DNA of 64,000 nt from Streptomyces sp. CBMA152 (GTDB lineage: Bacteria; Actinomycetota; Actinomycetes; Streptomycetales; Streptomycetaceae): the NCBI RefSeq assembly GCF_014596475.1, contig NZ_MECJ01000011.1, positions 186,001 to 250,000 of the forward strand. The letters run 5' to 3'. The stretch's first letter is position 1; every line of letters starts with the position of its first letter. The notes below the pieces were generated by a model. That model did no database searches. It was not told the origin of the DNA and was given only the letters and a program-made list of their open reading frames with translations. The translations under genes were made by a program, and so were the position numbers. Shown here piece after piece: positions 50,562 to 59,146 of this stretch.

Positions 50562-52476
50562 GACGAGTCTGACCGAACGGCTGCTGCACACGGCCGGGGT
50601 CATCGACACGCTCGGCAGCGTCGACGCGGGCAACACGCGGACCGACAGCATGGAGCTGGAGCGGCGGCGCGGTATCACCATCAAGTCGGCGGTCGTCAAC
50701 TTCGTGCTGGGGAGCGGCGATTCGGCCGTCTCCGTCAACCTCATCGACACACCCGGCCACCCCGACTTCATCGCCGAGGTCGAACGTGTCCTCGGTGTCC
50801 TGGACGGCGCCATCCTCGTCGTATCCGCCGTGGAGGGCGTGCAGCCGCAGACCCGCGTTCTGATGCGTACGCTCAAGCGGCTCGGCATCCCCACCCTGCT
50901 GTTCATCAACAAGGCCGACCGACGCGGCGCCGACGACGGACGTGTACTGCGCGAGATCGAGCGCAGACTCGATGTGCCCGTGATCGCGATGGGACATGTC
51001 ACCGACGGACTCGGCACGTCCACCGCACGCGCCACCGCCTTCGGTGAAGGTGACGCTCCCTTCGTGCGACAGCTGCTCGACTCGCTCACCGTCCACGACG
51101 ACGCTCTCCTCGCCTCGTACGTGGAGGACGAGGCCGACGTCTCGTACGACCGGCTGCGCGCCGCACTCGTGGCGCAGACCCGTGGTGGGCGGGTGCATCC
51201 GGTGTACGTCGGCTCGGCGATCACCGGCGCGGGTATCCCGGAGCTCGTCGAGGCGATCCGGGAGCTGCTGCCCGCCGAGCGCCCCAGCGGTGAAGGTCCG
51301 CTGTCGGGGCGGGTGTTCAAGGTGGAGCGCGGGCGGAGCGGTGAGAAGATGGTGTATGCCCGGATGTTCTCGGGAGAGCTCAGGGCCCGCGAGCGTGTAC
51401 CGGTCGGGGGCGCCGAGGCCAAGGTCACGGATGTCGCCGTCTTCGACCGGGGTGCCCTTGAACGCCGTACCTCGGTACGGGCCGGGGAGATCGCGATGCT
51501 GCGCGGGCTGTCGGCGGTCCGGATCGGGGACGTGATCGGGCGGGTTCCGGACGGCCGCCCTGACGGCCGTGTCTTCTCGCCGCCTTCCCTCGAAACCGTC
51601 GTCGTACCCGCCGCCCCGGCCGACAGGGGCGCACTGCACCTGGCCCTGACCCAGCTCGCCGAGCAGGACCCGCTGATCGGACTGCGTCAGGACCCGGACG
51701 GCCGGCAGTTGTCCGTCTCGCTCTACGGCGAGGTACAGAAAGAGGTTTTGCAGACCACCCTCGCCGAGGAGTACGACCTCGCCGTCGAGTTCCGCGAGAC
51801 GACCCCGATCTGCGTCGAGCGCGTGACCGGCACCGGGTCGGCCCACGAGATCATCGACCACGACGGGAATCCGTTCCTGGCGACGGTGGGACTGCGGGTG
51901 GGGCCGGGGCAGATCGGCGGCGGTGTCGTCTTCCGGCTCGACGTCGAACTCGGCTCACTGCCGCTCGGCTATATGCGGGCCGTCGAGGAGACGGTCCACA
52001 CCACGCTCCGGCAGGGACTGCACGGCTGGCAGGTGCCCGACTGCGTGGTGACGATGACCCACTCGGGGTTCTGCAGCATCCGGAGCACAGCGGGCGACTT
52101 CCGCGGGCTGACCCCGCTGGTCCTGATGACCGCGCTGCACCGGGCCGACACGGTCGTCCATGAGCCGATGCACCGGTTCCGCCTGGAGTTCCCGCAGCAG
52201 GCATACGCCGTGGTGTCGCTCGCCCTGGCCCGCCGCCGCGCCCTGCCGGGCACACCGACGGCACTCGGAGAGGCGTACGTCGTCGAAGGCCACCTCCCGG
52301 CCGACCAAGTGCACGGCTTTGAGCGGGAGTTGCCCGAGCTGTGCGGCGGCGAGGGCGTTCTGGAGACGGCCTTCGACCACTACCGCGCGGCGGCGGTCCC
52401 GAGGGCCCGGGTGCGTACGGACCACAACCCGCTGCACCGCGATGAGTATCTGCTGCACGCGCACCGCCGGATGTGA
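50503..52476 (+). CDS. otrA: OtrA/TetM-type ribosomal protection GTPase
   Basis: The 657-aa translational GTPase has G1 AHVDAGKT (14-21), G3 DTPGHPDF, G4 INKAD, and EF-G-like domains II-V ending HNPLHRDEYLLHAHRRM. Motifs such as LILGILAHVDAGKTSLTERL-like start, RGITIKSAVV and EVQKEVLQTTLAEEY fit the OtrA/TetM branch rather than EF-G (which is about 700 aa). These proteins eject tetracyclines from the ribosome, so self-protection or acquired resistance is likely. The start ATG 50503 has only a distant AAGGA. The activity spectrum is inferred; some members are silent or have other roles. Confidence 0.85.
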   Translation: MRSTSRTLNLGILAHVDAGKTSLTERLLHTAGVIDTLGSVDAGNTRTDSMELERRRGITIKSAVVNFVLGSGDSAVSVNLIDTPGHPDFIAEVERVLGVLDGAILVVSAVEGVQPQTRVLMRTLKRLGIPTLLFINKADRRGADDGRVLREIERRLDVPVIAMGHVTDGLGTSTARATAFGEGDAPFVRQLLDSLTVHDDALLASYVEDEADVSYDRLRAALVAQTRGGRVHPVYVGSAITGAGIPELVEAIRELLPAERPSGEGPLSGRVFKVERGRSGEKMVYARMFSGELRARERVPVGGAEAKVTDVAVFDRGALERRTSVRAGEIAMLRGLSAVRIGDVIGRVPDGRPDGRVFSPPSLETVVVPAAPADRGALHLALTQLAEQDPLIGLRQDPDGRQLSVSLYGEVQKEVLQTTLAEEYDLAVEFRETTPICVERVTGTGSAHEIIDHDGNPFLATVGLRVGPGQIGGGVVFRLDVELGSLPLGYMRAVEETVHTTLRQGLHGWQVPDCVVTMTHSGFCSIRSTAGDFRGLTPLVLMTALHRADTVVHEPMHRFRLEFPQQAYAVVSLALARRRALPGTPTALGEAYVVEGHLPADQVHGFERELPELCGGEGVLETAFDHYRAAAVPRARVRTDHNPLHRDEYLLHAHRRM

Positions 52477-52486
52477 CGGTCGACCG

Positions 52487-52517
52487 GCCCTGCCGCCCTC
52501 GAACGGCCCGGCAGGGC
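52487..52517. terminator. Bidirectional terminator between otrA and the molbindin gene
   Basis: GCCCTGCCG and CGGCAGGGC pair perfectly around a 13-base loop, ten bases past the otrA stop and abutting the stop of the convergent molbindin gene. Confidence 0.8.
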
Positions 52518-52937
52518 TCAGGCCGTCGCGAGGGCAATCTCCGTCGACTTGATCAGCGCGACCACGGACGCACCAGCAGCCAGGCCGAGGTCGGCGACGG
52601 CGTCCTTGGTGATGGCGGCGGTGAGCGCGCCGCCGTTGATGTCGACCTTGACCGAGGCCATGGCGCCGCCGGTGGCAACGTCGGCGACGGTGCCGGCGAT
52701 CTGGTTACGAATGGACAGACCCTCGACCGGGCCGGTCGCCAGGGACACCTCGGTCGACTTGATCAGAGTGCGCACGGCCGAGCCCTCGGCGATGCCCAGC
52801 TCCTTGACGGCCTCCAGGGTGATGGCGGCCGTCATGTCCTGACCACCCTCCAGGCGAACCTTGACCGTGGCCATGACCTCGCCGGGGGTGACCGAGGTGA
52901 CGGTGCCGGGGATCTGATTGCGGATGGACAGGCTCAT
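52518..52937 (-). CDS. Molybdate-binding protein with two TOBE/Mop domains
   Basis: The 139-aa protein is two tandem Mop domains of about 68 residues. LSIRNQIPGTVTSVTPGEVM, then AITLEAVKELGIAEGS and VRTLIKSTEVSLA, is repeated as LSIRNQIAGTVADVATGGAM, AITKDAVADLGLAAGA and VVALIKSTEIALA. Molbindins store or buffer molybdate or tungstate in the cytoplasm. No molybdate transporter or ModE gene is adjacent. The two repeats are also highly similar at DNA level. Confidence 0.92.
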   Translation of the reverse strand: MSLSIRNQIPGTVTSVTPGEVMATVKVRLEGGQDMTAAITLEAVKELGIAEGSAVRTLIKSTEVSLATGPVEGLSIRNQIAGTVADVATGGAMASVKVDINGGALTAAITKDAVADLGLAAGASVVALIKSTEIALATA

Positions 52938-53123
52938 GACGGAACGCCTCGCATACGGGGTGTTTGAGTGGAGGTGGAATGCCGGGTTTTTCCCCTCATT
53001 CCCTTATTCCCTGCGCACTCTAACCACACGTCACACATTCGTCCGGACGCAGCTCGCAAGCGCCAACCGGGTGGGTGTATCCGGCTGGCAAACCAAAGCG
53101 AACCAAGAGCACACCGCGCCCTG

Positions 53124-54119
53124 CTACCGCAGCACCGGCCCCGTGGACGCGCGGATCACCAGCTCCGGGTCGAAGAGCAGTTCCCCCGTGGGCACCTCTC
53201 GGTTGCTGACCAGGGCCAACACGCTGCGGCCCACCTCCAGGGCCAACCGGTCCGCGGGCTGGCGGACGGTGGTCAGGGGCGGGTCGGTGAAGTCGGTGAT
53301 CGCCGTGCCGTCGTAACCCACCACCGAGACGTCGTCCGGCACGGATCGCCCCTGCCGGCGGATCCCCCGGATGGCGCCGAGCGCCATGTAGTCGCTGGCG
53401 GCGACGATCGCCGTGACGCCGAGCGCGAGCAGCGGGGCGGCCGCCGCCTGTCCGCCCTCCACGGTGTAGCACTGCCGGATCACCCACGGCCGCGCGTCGT
53501 CGACGCCCCGTCGGGCCATGGCGTCGAGGAAACCCTGGACGCGCCGGTCGGCGGGACGGTTGCCCGTCGGTCCGGAGACCATGCCGATACGACGGTGACC
53601 GAGGCGGTGGAGATGGTCCACGGCCAGTTCGGCGGCGAGGACGTCGTCGGTGGAGAAGACCGGCACGGGCACCCCGTCGGCGAACTCGCCGTTGATCCCG
53701 ACATACGGCACCCGGCGCTGACGCAGCAGTTCATAGCCGTCGGTGTCCGCGCCCTCCACCGTGTTGGAGGCGGAGAGAAAGACGACCGCCGCGACTCCCT
53801 TGTCCACCAGGGCGGAGAGGAAGTCCCGCTCCGGCACACCGCCCGCGAAGGCCGGACACAATATGGCCTTCAGCCCGTGCGGCGCGAGCGCGGACTCGAT
53901 ACGTTCGGCGACATCGGCGAAGAACGGGTTGGACACCAACTCGGTGATCACTGCCACCAGTTGGCCCTGGGTCGGCCGCTCGTAGCCGAGTTCGACCATG
54001 GCCCGCTCGACCGTCTCCCGGGTCTTGCGCGACACCCCCTGCCGCCGGTTGACGACCCGGCTGACGGTGGCCTCGCTGACCTGCGCATGGGCTGCGACGT
54101 CGGTGATGCCGACCTTCAT
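53124..54119 (-). CDS. LacI-family transcriptional regulator
   Basis: The 331-aa protein starts with a LacI helix-turn-helix (ITDVAAHAQVSEATVSRVVN, residues 5-24) and hinge, followed by a periplasmic-binding-like effector domain (LVAVITELVSNPFFADVAER, VPYVGINGEFADGV, RIGMVSGPTGNR, DVSVVGYDGTAITDFTDPP). It is divergent from the secreted glycosidase at 54339. The gap holds two LacI-like operators. It probably represses itself and the glycosidase operon until a sugar binds. ATG 54119 follows AAGGAG. Confidence 0.93.
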   Translation of the reverse strand: MKVGITDVAAHAQVSEATVSRVVNRRQGVSRKTRETVERAMVELGYERPTQGQLVAVITELVSNPFFADVAERIESALAPHGLKAILCPAFAGGVPERDFLSALVDKGVAAVVFLSASNTVEGADTDGYELLRQRRVPYVGINGEFADGVPVPVFSTDDVLAAELAVDHLHRLGHRRIGMVSGPTGNRPADRRVQGFLDAMARRGVDDARPWVIRQCYTVEGGQAAAAPLLALGVTAIVAASDYMALGAIRGIRRQGRSVPDDVSVVGYDGTAITDFTDPPLTTVRQPADRLALEVGRSVLALVSNREVPTGELLFDPELVIRASTGPVLR

Positions 54120-54189
54120 CGCGCTCCTTCCGTGACGGTTGCACGACCCTCCAACACGCCTGCGTCCAGCGCAACTTACACCGATCTGT

Positions 54190-54245
54190 TGAAAGTTTTC
54201 AGCTCTGTCTTCCATTCTGTTTCGTCATAACCATTGAAACGTTTC
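54190..54245. promoter_or_regulatory. Two LacI-type operators in the divergent promoter region
   Basis: Site 1 TGAAAGTTTTCA (54190-54201) and site 2 GAAACGTTTC (54236-54245, preceded by TT and followed by CA) are dyads of LacI-family form, with centres 45 bases apart. Site 2 carries the central CG typical of the family. They lie between the LacI gene and the glycosidase gene. Confidence 0.7.
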
Positions 54246-54338
54246 CAGGCCGATTGCTAGCGTGCCGCCCGCGCCCCGAACCGCCGTAGGACAGCCGCTC
54301 CACACAGGACAGCCCCCACCGATCCGGGAGAGAACCCG

Positions 54339-56306
54339 ATGAGCCGTTCCCGCGCGATGCTGCTCGCCACGGCCGCGTTACTGGTTCCGCTCGCCCTCGC
54401 CCCTATGGCCGCCGCCCGTCCCGGGGACGGATCCGCCGGAGCGCCCGCCCTACTGAGCGTGGCCGATCCGGGGTTCGAAACGGGCGGATCGGGTTGGGAG
54501 TTCGGCCCGGGCACCGGGGTCGCCACCAACAACCCGCACGGCGGCAGCCGACTGGCCTACCTCGACGCGGGCGGCAAGAAGGTCTCCCAGACCGTGACGG
54601 CCACCGGTCGCGGCAGCTATGACCTCTCCGTCTGGATCGCCACGGGTGGCCCGGGCGGGCGGTACGTGTTGCGGGTCAATGGCGTGACCGCTGCATCCGT
54701 GTCCCTGCCCGCGTCCGCCGCGTACCGTCGCTACACGCTCAGCCGCATCGCGCTCGCTCCCGGCGACCGGCTGGAGATCGCGTTCGAGTCGGGGGACGGT
54801 TGGGTGAACGTGGACGACGTGATGGTCTCACCGTCCGCGCCCGCCGACCCCCGGATCAGCTCCAGCGACCCCGAGGTGGTCGCCATGTTCGACTGGGCCG
54901 AGCGCAAGGCCAACAGCTGGGTCCAACTGCCCGGCACCCAGGGCCCGCTCAACGTCGACGAACGCAACACCGGCGGCACCGGCTCCGGCGTCTACGCCCC
55001 CTCGTACTGGGCCGGTTACGCCAACCGCAGCGGCTACTACGCACGCGACACGGCCCATCAACTGGCCGGAGCCGAAGTGCTGGGCCTGCGCACGGAGAAC
55101 AAGACGATGCTGCGCTCGTTCGCCGCCTCCGCCACCGCCGAGCACGCCTACTACCCCGTATGGGCCATGAACTTCGACGCCCGGACGTATCTCTCCATCG
55201 ACTACCACGGCCCCGACTCCTTCGTACGCGAGGTCCCGGCCCCCTTCGAGCTGGTGCAGAAGGCCGAGGAGGCGTACCGCTGGAGCGGGGACCGCGCCTA
55301 CCTCACCGACCCCGTCCTGTGGGATTTCTACCGCCATGTCACCGACGAGTTCGTGACTCTGCACGACGGGCAGAAGGACAACGGCCGAGTACGCGTCGCC
55401 GAGGGCACCGGCAAGGGCATCTTCCAGGGCACCGCCAGCTACGACGAGGTCAGCGGGGAACCACTGGCCGAGGCCGGTGACGCCATCGGCTCCCAGTACC
55501 AGGCCTACCGCGCGATGGCCGCCCTGGCCCGTGCCAAGGGCGACAACGCACTGGCCGGGCGCTTCGAGCGCCGGTCTCGCGATCTCAAGGCGTACTTCAA
55601 CTCCACCTGGAGCGGCGGTGGTTCGGGCGCCGACATGGTGCGCGGCTACACCACCGACGGGCGGGCGCTCACCGGCTGGGGCAAGGAGAACAGCTGGTTC
55701 ATGCCGCTCAAGCACATCATCGACCCCGGCAGCCGTCTCACCGCCTACCTGGACTTCATCGACGAGCAGGCCGGTGGCGCGGGACAGCCCGACAACATCG
55801 AGGCGCTGACCTACCTCCCCGACGTCTTCTTCGCGGGCGATCGCCCGGACACCGCATGGAAGTGGATGCGGTATGTCTACGACCACAAGGACCTCCCGCA
55901 CGTCAACTCCCGCCAGGGCACCAACGGCGACTACCCCGAGGTCTCCTTCACCCTGATCGGCCAGACCGTCCAAGGGCTGATGGGCCTCACCCCCGACGCC
56001 CCGGACCACACCCTCACCACACAGTCCCAACTGCCCACCAGTATGGGCTGGTTGAAGCTCGACGACCTGCACATAGGCCAATCCACCTTCGCCCTGCGGC
56101 ACGACGGCGTCCGCAAGTCGACGCTCACACACGCCTCGGGCAGCACCCCGTACACCTGGGAAGCACGTTTCCCGGGCACCCATCGCGCGCTGCTCGTCAA
56201 CGGGGTGCGGCAGTCGGCCCGTACCAAAGTGGTGGACGGAACGACGTACACCTACCTCCGTACCCGGGTCTCCCCCGGGCGGACCGTCACCATCGAGGTG
56301 CGATGA
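54339..56306 (+). CDS. Secreted (alpha/alpha)6-barrel glycosidase with N-terminal carbohydrate-binding domain
   Basis: The 655-aa protein has a Sec signal (ending AAA-RP, residue 27), a beta-sandwich of about 140 residues like a carbohydrate-binding module (DPGFETGGSGWEFGPG, RYVLRVNGVTAAS, LEIAFESGDGWVNVDDV), and a six-hairpin helical domain (EVVAMFDWAERKANSW, GYYARDTAHQLAGAEVLGLR, AYYPVWAMNFDARTYLSIDY). Acidic residues in RDTAHQ and YDEVSGEPLAEAGD are candidate catalytic sites. It is probably a polysaccharide or glycoside hydrolase. The family number and substrate are uncertain. It is under likely LacI control and overlaps the next gene by ATGA. Confidence 0.8.
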   Translation: MSRSRAMLLATAALLVPLALAPMAAARPGDGSAGAPALLSVADPGFETGGSGWEFGPGTGVATNNPHGGSRLAYLDAGGKKVSQTVTATGRGSYDLSVWIATGGPGGRYVLRVNGVTAASVSLPASAAYRRYTLSRIALAPGDRLEIAFESGDGWVNVDDVMVSPSAPADPRISSSDPEVVAMFDWAERKANSWVQLPGTQGPLNVDERNTGGTGSGVYAPSYWAGYANRSGYYARDTAHQLAGAEVLGLRTENKTMLRSFAASATAEHAYYPVWAMNFDARTYLSIDYHGPDSFVREVPAPFELVQKAEEAYRWSGDRAYLTDPVLWDFYRHVTDEFVTLHDGQKDNGRVRVAEGTGKGIFQGTASYDEVSGEPLAEAGDAIGSQYQAYRAMAALARAKGDNALAGRFERRSRDLKAYFNSTWSGGGSGADMVRGYTTDGRALTGWGKENSWFMPLKHIIDPGSRLTAYLDFIDEQAGGAGQPDNIEALTYLPDVFFAGDRPDTAWKWMRYVYDHKDLPHVNSRQGTNGDYPEVSFTLIGQTVQGLMGLTPDAPDHTLTTQSQLPTSMGWLKLDDLHIGQSTFALRHDGVRKSTLTHASGSTPYTWEARFPGTHRALLVNGVRQSARTKVVDGTTYTYLRTRVSPGRTVTIEVR

Positions 56307-57445
56307 CCATGGCGCCCGCCACCTTCCCCGGTGGCCCGCAACTGTTCCAGCTGAGCCCTGCGGTGGCCCACCTCAACCACGGCTCCTACGGCGCCGTGCC
56401 ACTCCCGGTCAGCCGGGTGCAGCGGCGGCTGCAAACAGAGCTGCACGCCGACCCCGATGCCTTCTTCCTGGCCGTTCCGGACCGCCTGGCCACGGCCCGG
56501 GGCCGTATCGCCGCGCAGTTGGACACCGACCACGAGGCGATCGCCTTCGTCGCCAACGCCACCGAGGCCGCCAACCTCGCGCTCGACGCCCTGGACCTCA
56601 AGGACGACGACGAGATCCTGGTCACCGACCACGGCTACGGCACCGTCGTCGCGGCCGCGGCCCGCCGGGCCCGCCTGAACACCGTCGTCCTCGACCCGGC
56701 ACTGCCCGACGAGGACGCGATACGCAAAGCGGTCCTCGCCGCTGTCACTCCCCGTACGACGGTGGCCCTGCTCGACCACATCAGCTCACCCACCGCCCGC
56801 GTGATCGCCGGTCCCCGGCTGCTCGTCGACCTCGCCGAGCGGGGCGTGACTACGGTCGTCGACGGTGCCCACGCACTCGGTATGCTCGCCCAACCACTGG
56901 CCGGGCGACCGGACTTCTGGTTCGGCAACCTGCACAAGTGGGGATACGCCCCGCCGGGCAGTGCCGTGCTGGCCGTGGCACCCGCCCATCGCGGTCGGGT
57001 GTCCCCGCCCGTGCCGTCCTGGGAGGATCACCGCGGCTATCCACGCGCCGTGGAGTACCGGGCCACCGCCGACTACACCGGCTGGCTCGCCGCCCCCGAA
57101 GGCCTCGACCTGATCGCCCGGCTCGGCGCCCATCGCGTACGTACCCACAACAGCGCCCTGGCCGCGTACGGCGCCGAGCTGCTGGCCCGTATCCCCGGAG
57201 TGACCCCGCTCCCCACCGACGACGCCCTCGCCATGCGCGCCCTGCGCCTGCCGTCGGGCATGGCCCGCACCCGGGACGAGGCCGCCGCGCTGATGAACGA
57301 GATCGCCGCTCGGTTGCGCTGCCGGGTGCTGATCTGGCCCTGGGCGGACGGCGGCGGCATCAGGATCAGCGGGCAGCTGTACAACCGGCCGCAGGAGTAC
57401 GAGCGTCTGGCGGCGGGGGTACGTGCCCTGCTCGACGGTCGTTGA
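56303..57445 (+). CDS. Class V aminotransferase, isopenicillin N epimerase-like
   Basis: The 380-aa fold-type I PLP enzyme has LNHGSYGAVPLPV at the start, VANATEAANLAL, TVVDGAHALGML (PLP-contacting Asp) and the Schiff-base Lys in FGNLHKWGYAPPG. It resembles isopenicillin-N epimerase-like and cysteine desulfurase-like aminotransferases, but no beta-lactam genes are present. ATG 56303 overlaps the glycosidase stop, so it is translationally coupled to a secreted glycosidase. The pairing suggests a role in using an amino-acid-substituted or amino-sugar glycan, which is inference. Confidence 0.87.
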   Translation: MTMAPATFPGGPQLFQLSPAVAHLNHGSYGAVPLPVSRVQRRLQTELHADPDAFFLAVPDRLATARGRIAAQLDTDHEAIAFVANATEAANLALDALDLKDDDEILVTDHGYGTVVAAAARRARLNTVVLDPALPDEDAIRKAVLAAVTPRTTVALLDHISSPTARVIAGPRLLVDLAERGVTTVVDGAHALGMLAQPLAGRPDFWFGNLHKWGYAPPGSAVLAVAPAHRGRVSPPVPSWEDHRGYPRAVEYRATADYTGWLAAPEGLDLIARLGAHRVRTHNSALAAYGAELLARIPGVTPLPTDDALAMRALRLPSGMARTRDEAAALMNEIAARLRCRVLIWPWADGGGIRISGQLYNRPQEYERLAAGVRALLDGR

Positions 57446-57452
57446 CCGGCTG

Positions 57453-58988
57453 CTACCGGTCGATCAGCGACAGCACCGGAAAGGTGTGGTCCTCCCAGAG
57501 AAGGCGCGAGGTCTCCTCCGGGTAGGCGGTGACGGTCGATCGCGTGTCGAAGATTTGGGTGAGGCGTCGCTCGGCGTCGTACGCGGGCCAGCCGGGGTCG
57601 CCGTGGGCAGCGAAGGCCGTCCATGCGGTGCGTATCGACGCGGACAGCTCCTCCGCAGCGGGTGCGGGGCTTTCACCGATGAGCACGGCGGGTTGGCCAC
57701 TGCTCAGGTTGCCGAACACGAGGGGTACGTCGAGGCCGTGGCAGGCCCCGAGGACGCCTCCCATGCCCGGGGCGGGCCAGGTCAGTTCGTATACGTGGGC
57801 GCCTCCGCCGCCGGTGAGTTGCGCGGTGGCGAGGTGGAGGCTCGGCATACGGAACAGCCAGTCCGAGAGGACCAGTTCGTAGAGCGCGTCCGGGCATGCG
57901 GCGGGGTTCGCGTCGCGGTAGCGGCGTGCGCCGTCCGGGCCGGGGGCGAAGGTCCGCAGAACGCTGTCCGCCTGCTCCTGCGTCACCTGGCCGAGGCGGC
58001 CGGCGAGCGCGGTGAGCAGCCGCTGCTCGTCGCGGGTGTGTCCGACGAGGACGTCGATGTCCCGGGCGGCACCATCGGCGAGGGCCTGCCAGGGGGTACG
58101 GGGCAGGACATCGCCGTCGACGACGGGCGATACCAGGATCGACCGGTGTGCGGCCTGACCCCAACGCCCCGTGAACGAGGCTGACTTGGCGGTGACCGCG
58201 TCACCGGCGGCGCACAGCAGGTTCGGTTCCACCGTCGACAGGTCGGAGACGGTAGGCCGCAGTCCCAGTTCGGCGGCGAAGGCGGTGGCGATGTCGGCGG
58301 CGAGTTCCGGTGAGAAGAACGTTCCCACCACGCTCTGCGCGATCGCCCGGCGGAAGAGTCCGGCCGCGCGGGGCATCGCGAGGAGCGCGGCGACCGACCC
58401 CGCGCCCGCCGACTGGCCGAAGACCGTGACCTTGTCGGGGTCGCCGCCGAAGACCCGGATGGTGTCGCGTACCCACTCCAACGCGGCCACCTGATCCAGC
58501 AGACCCCGGTTGGCGGGCGCCCCCTCGATCTGTGCGAAGCCCTCGATGCCGACGCGGTAGTTGAGCGTCACCACGACGACACCGCCGTCCCGGGCGAGGC
58601 GGGCCCCGTCGTACTCGGGCAGGCTCGCCATGCCGATGACGTACGCGCCCCCGGGGATCCACACCATGACGGGAAGCCCGGCTCCCGGGTCCGGGGCGGG
58701 CGTCCACACGTTCACCGTCAGCCAGTCGGTGCTCGCCGCGTCCGGCGACAGCGCGTCCATGCCGAAGTGACCGGCCTGTGGAGGCGGCGGCCCGTACGAC
58801 ACCGCCGGGCGCACACCGTCCCACCCCCTGACCGGCTGCGGCGCCGCGAACCGGAGGGCGTCCACCGGTGGCTCGGCGAACGGGATGCCACGGAAGACCG
58901 CCACGCCCTCCTCCACTCGACCGCGCAGCGCACCGGCTGCGGTGCGGACCTCGGGCTCGAAGGTCGGCTCGGAAGCGCCAGTCGCCAT
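57453..58988 (-). CDS. Type B carboxylesterase
   Basis: The 511-aa protein has the type B carboxylesterase layout: GIPFAEPPVDALRFAAPQPV, VMVWIPGGAYVIGM (oxyanion hole), nucleophile Ser in VFGQSAGAGSVAALLAMP and the later GACHGLDVPLVFGN with the base His. There is no signal peptide. It probably hydrolyses carboxylic esters in the cytoplasm; related enzymes act on p-nitrobenzyl and other bulky esters. It converges with the class V aminotransferase gene, the stops being 8 bases apart. Confidence 0.92.
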   Translation of the reverse strand: MATGASEPTFEPEVRTAAGALRGRVEEGVAVFRGIPFAEPPVDALRFAAPQPVRGWDGVRPAVSYGPPPPQAGHFGMDALSPDAASTDWLTVNVWTPAPDPGAGLPVMVWIPGGAYVIGMASLPEYDGARLARDGGVVVVTLNYRVGIEGFAQIEGAPANRGLLDQVAALEWVRDTIRVFGGDPDKVTVFGQSAGAGSVAALLAMPRAAGLFRRAIAQSVVGTFFSPELAADIATAFAAELGLRPTVSDLSTVEPNLLCAAGDAVTAKSASFTGRWGQAAHRSILVSPVVDGDVLPRTPWQALADGAARDIDVLVGHTRDEQRLLTALAGRLGQVTQEQADSVLRTFAPGPDGARRYRDANPAACPDALYELVLSDWLFRMPSLHLATAQLTGGGGAHVYELTWPAPGMGGVLGACHGLDVPLVFGNLSSGQPAVLIGESPAPAAEELSASIRTAWTAFAAHGDPGWPAYDAERRLTQIFDTRSTVTAYPEETSRLLWEDHTFPVLSLIDR

Positions 58989-59095
58989 CGCAGTCCCTTC
59001 CCGGGGACGGGTAACGCCTTGAGGAAAAACGCCTACGGAATCATCCCGCTGGAGTCAGAGCCAGTGCCAGCCATTTACGGTTCCGGAGCCCCGGA

Positions 59096-59126
59096 GTACG
59101 CGGCGCGTCCCGTGAGCGCCGCGTAC
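59096..59126 (-). terminator. Terminator hairpin after the serine peptidase gene
   Basis: GTACGCGGCGC and GCGCCGCGTAC pair perfectly (11 bases) around nine bases, 20 bases past the stop of the minus-strand serine peptidase gene. Confidence 0.8.
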
Positions 59127-59146
59127 GCCAGGGACCTTGCGAATCG

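Noticed and set aside
50259..51428. Minus-strand extension of the esterase frame to a 730-residue protein
   Set aside because: The extra N-terminus is Ser/Thr/Arg-rich shadow sequence antisense to the ribosomal protection gene; a good ribosome site supports GTG 50258.
56303..57445. Beta-lactam biosynthesis from the isopenicillin-N-epimerase-like gene
   Set aside because: No ACV synthetase, isopenicillin N synthase or expandase gene is present, and this PLP family has many other functions.
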